Origin: Castor canadensis
Taxonomy: Eukaryota > Chordata > Mammalia > Rodentia > Castoridae
Direction of reading: 5' to 3'
Assembly: GCF_047511655.1 (NCBI RefSeq)
Contig: NC_133390.1
Location: 96,603,583-96,667,582 of the forward strand
Length of the DNA: 64,000 nucleotides
Shown: positions 47,401-56,400 of the stretch, piece after piece
Numbering within the stretch: position 1 is the first letter of the stretch
How the letters are laid out: each line of letters opens with the position of its first letter
Notes under the pieces: model-generated
The model's database searches: none
What the model was told of the DNA's origin: nothing
What the model saw: the letters and a program-made list of their open reading frames with translations, nothing else
Program-made: the position numbers and the translations under genes

Positions 47401-50400
47401 TACTGTCCATATAAGGTAGACATTAAGGCACCTCAGGTCATCTTTCTATCTCTGGCAGTCAGGCTACAAACTTTCCCCCTAGAGACTGAGAAAGAGGTAA
47501 AGGGGATTTTCCTGGAGGTTTTGGAACTCCCAACAATCCTAGAGAGTGTCTTCAGTTTGGATCTGTAAGGAAGTTTTCTGTATCCAGACATCTTGTCTTT
47601 AGAATTGGCTTAGCTACATGTAGCCTTCCTTCTGTATGACATTCCTCTAGCAGTCATGTCTCTGTCCCTGTATAAGGAGGTTTGGGCTGGATTCAGAGTC
47701 CAGACTGCCAATGAATGCCCAGGGCAAATTAAGGCGGGATAGGTCTTTGGCTTGGAGAGGTGCCTGGCAGCTGAAGGGGAATTGCCTGAAGAACAGCTAA
47801 GAGATGGGGGAAGAGGCTGGTTTGTAAGTACAGCCTCTGCTTCTTGGTTTGTCTGTCCTGCCTCTGAGGTCTGGAGGGAGGGAGCTGTTTCTCCATTGCT
47901 GCATGAGAAGCCTTTCTGGGAGGGAGGGAACCATCAAAAGGGAGGCTGCATGGGCTGCTGTAGCTTTACAGAGAGGGAGAAAGAGAGAGAGAGAGAGAGA
48001 ATGAGCATAAGCATTTCCCAGATGTCTGCAGGCCATCTGGAGGCATGGCTCTCTCTCACAGCAAGAGGCAGTGGAAGGAGGGAAGTGAGGCGTGTTTGAG
48101 AGAGGTCAAAGCCTTTGCTTCACCTTGGTTTTCCTCAAGAAGTGTCAGTGGACACCACAGCCTAACTCACACAGCTGGGACATGCAATTTTGGGGTCTTA
48201 GGACAGACCCATATGCCAATGTGGTACAAGGTGCCTTTCCTGCCAGCAGAGTGCAGCACAATCAGAGTTGCAAGAGGACAACTGAATCTCAATTTTCCAA
48301 GTCCACTGATGGCATTTAACATGGAAAAAAAGAATGAGAAAGAAGGTAAAGAAAACAAATGTTAAAAATGACACTTTTAAAATATAGGGTCTGAAGAACT
48401 TCTGGCTCAACTTTGCCAAATGTTGTCACTGACAATGTCACTGACAAACAGAAAATCCAGATTCTTATATCCTACATGCATGCCATCCATGCAGGGTATG
48501 TAGAGGTAGTGAGGGTGATGATAAAAGTGTTTGGTTTTTTTGTTTATTTATTTATTTATTTATTTATTTTGTGGTACTGGGCTTTGAATTCTCAGCTTCA
48601 TACTTACTAGTCAGATGCTCTAACCCTTGAGCCACTCCACTAACCCAAAAGTTTATTAAAGGTTAGGGGAAAAGTTCCAAAGCAGTCATGGTGGGCTACT
48701 TCCAAGATAGAAGCAGAGACAGAGGCTGTCTCCAATAGCTTTCAAGCTGTGGGGAGAATCTGGGTGTACTTTCGCTTACACTTAGCTAATTTTCAGGTAT
48801 GCTAAGTTCATTCAGGAGGAAATTTGCACTCTTTCTAGTTTAACAAAGGATTTGCAATTGAAAAGGAGTTCTCCGGGCTCTGAGGATGGGAGTCTAACCT
48901 GAGATTCTCTAAAGTAAGCTACACAGTTTGAAAAGTCTCAAACTTTCCCTAATTCCTATCTGCCTCAGCAGGAGGTGGGGCTAGCTGCTCTACCTTTTCA
49001 ATTTCTACTTCCTAGTTCCAATGTCTGAGTCTGACCCTTTTATATTTATTAAAATAATAAAATTTCCCTGTCTCTTCATCTATCTGTCTTGTCTCACCCA
49101 TCAATGATGACTAACTGCTACCTTACTGTATCACTGAGCCATGTTCACAGCTTCATTAACTTTTGAGTTACGATAGAATTACATTGGTTTGTCAGCCTCT
49201 CACACTTGTATAACCAGAACCTTACTCAATTTTCAAGATTCCCCCTTCTACCTTCTGAAAATTGCCAGGATATCATAGCCACTAGTCAGCAGTTGGTACT
49301 AGTCTGGGCTGCCTGTTGCTGCTAGAGTTCTACTTCCACCTGTCAAACACCACCTCAGGTCATAAGTTGCTGCTAGCTGCCATCACTGCCTGATCCTCCT
49401 TTTCTTCTTCTTCTTCTCCTCCTCCTCCTCTTCGTCCTCGTCCTTCTCTTTCTCCTTCTGCTCTTCCTCCTCTTCTTCCTTCTATTTCTTGGGGGGTTGG
49501 GGCACAGGGTCTTTCTATGTAGCACAGGCTGACCTGGAACTTGAAATCTCCTCCTCAGCTTCCTGACCACAGGCATGCTTCCTTCTGCTATGGCCAGCGT
49601 GACTCTGCTCAGAACCTCTCATAAACATGAGGTTGCTTTTATTCAAAATGAGATCTTTTTCCATAGGAAATAATTGATTGTGATTAAATATGATCCCTCC
49701 TTCAAGCTTGAGAGTACCCTAAGTGCAAATAACACATAAAAATTATTATTTTCCCATTTATTTCCCCAGATAAAGGCACTTTAACAGATTTTTTTTGGCA
49801 AGGAGGAAGCTAATCTTCCTGTTCAATAGAATGTCCTAAATCCCAGGTGTTAGGAAAACAAAAGCAAATGAGAAAGAAAAGAAAAACAAAAACAAAAACC
49901 TGTCCTGTGGGGACTTACTCATTTTTTTTCTTAATTTAATAACATCCTGACTATTCTGGATTGTTCAGGGTATCTAAATGTGTGTGTGTTTAAACCATTA
50001 AGCAAGGATTTGTTGACAAGGGTGAGGACTTGTTGGCTAGTACACGTTTACTTTCAACCAGGAGCAAACATTTTCAAATGGTGTTTCTGAAGTCTCTGCA
50101 GTAAGTTCCTAGGTAGCATGACAAATGAGGCACCATGCGAATTTTTAGTGGCAACATGGCCAGATGCTGCCATCCAGATGAGGAGAAAGCAGTCAAAAAC
50201 TAGAATCTACTCAGCTGCCAGTCTGATGAAGAAACGAACTCTACCCCTACAGCAAAGGGTTTGGCTAGTTGGTATTAAGGATCTCTATTTAAACTGACTC
50301 CATTGCCTAATTTGTATCTAGGGAGTTTCCACACTCATCAGAGCTGGAAGGGACCTCAGACATTGCCACAGGAACCTTCTCAAAATGCAGAAGAAGACAA

Positions 50401-53400
50401 GCAAGGGGAACACACCTGTTTAGTGACAGGGGCAGGAAAGTTACCTTACGTCAGGATACCTGACCCACACCTAGTCCTTTCCATCAAACTTAACTGCTTA
50501 CTTCTAGTCAAGCAGTAAAGGACAGCATGTCTACTTTTATTTAAAGCAGGAACTTACCCAAGGTGCCAAGATATCTCTGAATTTGTCATCAGTTTTGTTT
50601 TGACTTCCAGATGGGTAAATACCAAACACTCTCATGCATAATTCTCTTGTCCGTACCCAGATGCAGGACAAGTACTCCAAAAGTGGCATTGCTTGCTTCT
50701 TAGAGAAAGATGACATTTCCTGGGACCCCAGTGATGAAGAGGCTCTGAACAACCCTTGCTGGCAGGTCAGACGGCAAGTACGGCAACTCATTAGAAAGGT
50801 AAGTGGTTTCAAAGGCAGGTTAAATCTCGGAGGAGAAAGAGTTTTTAAAATCTCCCCCATTCTGCTCATGCACATCCTGTTGGGGCCCAGAGTGTGTAAG
50901 TAATTTTCCACAATTTCATAGGCCTGCACAGTGGCAAATGGCAGGTCCTGATTTCGAGTCCACTCCTGTACCCCAGACAGCCTCCTCCTCTAGTCTGACC
51001 TTTTCACCTTATTTTGTGGAAACTGAGGCACAGACAGGGCAATGTGTTCAAGGTTTCACAGTAATAAAAGACATGTGTGATTTTCACTTTCACTCAGAAG
51101 ACAAGAGGACAAACTGATGTTTTATATTCATATTCTTTCTACTTTGTTGATCTCTGGAATTAAGTGTATACTTATTTTGGTATATGCACAGAGATGAAGA
51201 AAGGGGAAAGATGAGGAAAAAAGATAACTTTGAGAAACTGAAGGAGATGGTTTCTCAGTTCACAGTCAATAGATGACAAATTATAAAAATGTATTGGTGT
51301 ATGGAAGCTGCTTAAGCAGGATCTCTGGCAAAAACTCTGCATTGGATCACAGATCATTTTGCCCAATGTAATTAACTAATTGTACTTTTAGATCAAATAA
51401 AATCAGTTTCTTCTCCAGCTGCTTCCTTCTTTGTAAAATGAAATTTTTACATATTTGCCTTTTACCAGTCTGAAAAGACAGCTCAGATATTAAAAATACT
51501 CTGTAAACTAAGATGCCCAGTATATATCATCATTGTTTAAAGATGTACTAGGGGAACTCCCAGGTAGGGAGAGGCTGTTTTTAGCACGTTTATAAAGTTC
51601 ATTGTTTGGTGCTCAGCTTGTCCACTAGAAAGGGAAATAAACTCCAGTGTAGAACTTTGAGTGGCCTCCAAGTAGAGCTAAGACTTTACCCGTGATGCTG
51701 TTTCTATGGAAAATGAACTTGAACACAGTTGCTCCAGGGCTGCCCTAGAAGTGGGGCCAGGGCTCTGGTGCACAGTTATACTGAAGCAGCTATGGCAGTT
51801 ACTGTGTGTGAACAGCCCAGGCTTTCTGAGGAAGGTCAGACAACAGAGCTCTGAAGTCCTTGTGCTAGGGGTGAGGACTGGGAACAGCAGGTAGAAGACA
51901 TGGAACTAGGGTAGACATCTGGAGGCTGAGGAGTGAACCAAATGCTAGGCCTCAAGGTGGGAGATAAGAGACATAGGGGGGATGGATTTTACAAAGCACT
52001 TACCGCAATATTTCTCTCCTTCTTTTCACATTGTGGCCAACTAGATAGGCTGGGAGAGGACATGCAGGGGTTGCATGAGTCTGGGTACAAATTCTCCCAT
52101 TCTGCTCCTAAATATCTCATGCCTGTGTGTACATCATCTCAGCGAATCCTCACAGCAGCTTCAGGAGGGAGGAGTCATTGCTATCCTCATAGATACTCTG
52201 TTAAGCACATGAAGAAACTGAAGTTCAGATCAGGTAGTAATCTGAGCAGTCTCACAGAGCTAGTATCTGTCTAGTAGTCTCTCTTTCATTCTGCTTCCCA
52301 TTCTGTAGGAATGCCCTTTCTTTCCCTCCCTCCCTTCCTTTTCCCCTTCTTCCTTTTCTCCTTCCCTCCCTCCTCTTTCCCTCCCTCCCTCCCTTCTTCA
52401 GGCTGTCCCTTCCTCCCTCCCACTTTCCCTCCCTCCCTCCTTTCTTTCCTTCCTGTCTCAAAATAAGAGAAAAAAAAAAGGAAAAAAGAGGAAGAAAGAG
52501 AGAAAGAGAAATGAGAGACAGGGAGAGAAGGAATACTCACTTCCATTCTCACTTTCTTTCTCACCTCCAGAGTCCATGGAACTGACACTAGCCAGTGCCC
52601 CCACCCTCAGGGCATGAGACAGAGTAAGAAGGAGAGTATTTCTACTTTAGGGTGGGAGTACAGAAGAGGCACATTTCTGACACTTACAAAATTAGTATAT
52701 TGATGGGGAAAGGAGGCCAGTGACGGCCCAAGCCCTCAGCAGTGACCAAGCTGAATGTGGGGGTTTAGAAGTCATGAATATACCAAGACAGACTCTGCTC
52801 CCTTACTGGCTTACTAGATGCTTAGTAAAGGTATGGAACTTACGTTGAAGCAGGCCTCAGCCACATTCTCACAAGTGGTGAATGACACAGTGTCGCCAGC
52901 ATTGTCAGACTTTGATGGCTGTGTATGACTATGGGTGTCATCAGGCAGAGGAAGTGTACCTTTTATCTTAAGGCTTGGATCTGTCCAACAATTTCAAACT
53001 GCCATGCACTGTTACACCCCACATGCACAAACTCACACATATTCACACACTTACAGACCCCTCACAGAGAGGATGATGTGGTGTGGCTGTCACATCACCA
53101 GCCACTGACCTAATTTGGCAGGTGGCCCCTTCATTCTGTGTTGCTCATAGTCTGACCTTTCAAAGACTTCATCCAGAGACAGAATTTCTCCAGATCGAGG
53201 ACTATCCCTTGATCATAATGTAGAGACAGCCATCTCGAAATTCACCCCAGCTCCCACCTTACCCCATGTGAACCCATGCTTGGACATCTTAGAACTTTCC
53301 AGGTTGATATCTTTGTGGAAGTGACTGTTAGACAGCAGCAAGAAGAGGTATAAGCATACCATTGTGAGTTAAAATTTTTAGGGACTTTTAACAAGCTTTT

Positions 53401-56400
53401 TTCAATATTATTTGCAGATGACTTTGAGAATCTTTGAGGAATCCACTCCAACAGCTCAAGGTAATAATTTTTTGGTGTTACTTCAATCTGCTACAATCAA
53501 CTTTATGATAGGATGAATAGCTCTCCATTCCCCTGCCTGATCCCTCCCATGCATCTCACCTCTTACCGATTCTATTCCACACATGCGTGAGAGCTGAAAG
53601 GTTCAGAATCAAACGTGATCACAACCTTATTTCTTCTTAATCTTCTTTTTTCCTATTTGAATTTTCCTTTTACTTCAATTTCTTCCCTTATTTATTTTTT
53701 ACTTATAATGTGTTGTAAAGAAGCCATCTTAAGTCTTTTCTGGAACATGACAGGAAATAAAGAAAATGAGATCCTCCAATTTACCCATCTTCCTGCTCTG
53801 ACCACAGCCAGACTAAGGCTTTCCTTACCCAAAAGCCCCTTGCTCTGTCATCCCTTCCCCAATGATCTTTGTACCTGCATGTATGTGACCTCATTCTATG
53901 GTTCCCACCAATGCTCAGCTTCCTATTTGTGGATAGCAGCCTATTCCATCCACACTGTTGCCCAGGCTGGCTTCTCTAGCCCTCCATCTGGCTTCTTGTG
54001 TTCTGGTTTCTCCCATTTCTTCCTGGTTCATCTTGTCAGCACCTTGTCATGGAGGCCTTTCCTGGACACCCTCCTAAGATAAGTTCCCCTGCATCCCATT
54101 ATTTCTATCACAACTTATTCATCTCTTTATATTTTTATTTATTGTCTTACCTGTGTGATGCCTGCTTCCCTTCTAGATCGAAGGCTTGCAAAGACAGAAA
54201 CTTGTCTGATGTGCCTCAGGCCTAGTACATTCTGACTTTCTCCCCCACTTCCTTACTTGCAGTAATTTTAGTGTTTCATGGGGATGGGGTAGAGAGGATA
54301 AAGGAGAATGATAGAAGGGGTGAATTTAACTAAGATGTATGGTAAGCACTATTGTAAATGTTTGTAAATGTCACAATGCACTCCCACTACAACAATAATA
54401 TGATAATAAAAATCTGTGTGTATATGTGTATTTTTGTGGAGTTATAATTCATGAAACAAGTAATGAAGCATTTAAAAGTACATGATTTGCTGAGTGTTGT
54501 GGTACATGCCTATAATCCCAGCACTTCAGAGGCTGAGATAGAAAGATCAAAAGTTCAAGGTCAGCCTAGGGAACATAGTAAGTTCAAGTCCAGCTTGAAC
54601 TACATGGTGAAGCACAGTCTCAAATAAACAAATTAAAAAAAAAAATCAATGTGAACAATTTGATATATGTGGTGCATACACAATGTTGTGCCCAAACCAC
54701 CTCTCTACTCAAAAGATTCTAAATGCATATTTTTGACTAAATAAATGATTAAGAAAATAAAATTACTGAATTAAATTTGTCGCTTCTTTGGCAAATGTAA
54801 TTTTTTGGTATTTGGCTCAGCAAATACTCCTTTCCCCATCCTAATGGCCAAATATACACAGCAGCCTGGCAGGAAAGAAACTTTTTTTTAATCCCTTCAT
54901 CACTTGACAACCCCCATTTTCCTGTACTACACATGAAATACAAAACCTGGTCCTGGGATCTGAGAGGTAATCAGAATGTTTGACATACCACATGTTCTGA
55001 TAAGGCCTGCCATATCCATGGACTGCAGTAGATATACAATGGTTTACAGTGTTGGAAGAACACATCCCAGCCCCTACTCTGTACACTAGAATGTATCCAT
55101 GACATCCAAATGCATATATTCACAAGTTTCTTTCCAGGGAGGCATTAGCTGTAGCCAGTAGGAAATTTCCTCTCTTTAAATTTTGCTTTCAAAACTATGC
55201 TTTCCCATATCCTTGCAATGACCTCAAATGCAAATTAGATTCAGGTATTGAATATTTAAAAACAAAGTGTTAAGGGTTGGGGGCAGGGAAGTCATAAGTA
55301 ATTTAATAGTCAAGGTTAAAGGTGAATGGACATCAACCTTGAAATCACAGCCTTGTGAGCTAATGTGCAATTGACTATGCATCTCCATACCACCTTTGGT
55401 ATCCAGTATCCTGTAAGTTTCACACCTCCTTAACAGTTGATTAATTAATATGCTTGTTTTGGTAGCACATATACTAAAATTGGAATGATATAAAGATTAG
55501 CATGGCCTCTGTACAAGGATGACAAGCAAATTCATGAAAGGAAGCCTCTTCCACAAATGGTGCTGGGAAACTGGATATCCAGATATAGAAGACTGAAACT
55601 AGATTGTTCTCTGTCACCCTGTTCAGAAATCAACTCAAAATGGATGATAGACCTTAGTGTAAGATCTCTGAAACTACTAGAGAAAAACACAGGGAAAACA
55701 TTTCAAGATATGGCATAGACAACGGCTTCCTCAATGGTACTGCAATAGCTCAGGGAATAAGAGCAAGAATTGACAATGAAATTGCATCAAATTAAAAAGC
55801 TTCTGAACAGCAAAGGAAACAATTGCTGTAAAAATACAGTAAAAACAAACAACAAAAAAACCCCAGCAAAAACACAGCCTGAAGAATGGGATAAAATCTT
55901 TGCTAGATATTCATTCTAGAAGGGATTAATATCCAGAATACATAAAGAGCTCAAAAAATTAAGTACCCAAAGAACTAATAATCCACTCAATAAATGGGAA
56001 AATGAACTGAAGAGATATTTCCCAAGAGAAGTACAACAGCCAATAAATGCATTTCTTAAATGTTTAACATTTTAAATGCAAATCAAAACTACAATGGGAT
56101 TCTATCTCACCCTAGTCAGAATGGCTACCATTAAGAAAATTAAAAAACAAAACAAAACAATAAAGACTGGCTGACAGGGATGCAAGGAAAAAGAATCTTT
56201 ATTCATTGTTGGTAGGAATATAAGTTAGTGCAGCTACTATGGAAATTAGTATAGAGGTTCCTCAAGAAACTTAAAATAGAACTACCATATGAACTATCTA
56301 TGCTACTCCTGGTACATATCTGAAGGAATCTGAAGTCAGCATACAATAGAGACAACTGTATACCCATGTTTATCATGGCATTATTCACAATAGTCAAGTT

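Noticed and set aside
52252-52588. Minus-strand frames of 69 and 100 codons rich in Gly, Arg, Lys and Glu
   Set aside because: They are translations of the purine/pyrimidine tract.
53615-54082. 155-codon plus-strand frame
   Set aside because: It overlaps an L2 fragment inside TNFSF10 intron 3 and has no splice or protein similarity.
55450-55540. Functional U6 snRNA gene
   Set aside because: It lacks the 3' end, has several changes, has no upstream TATA box or proximal sequence element, and is fused to L1.
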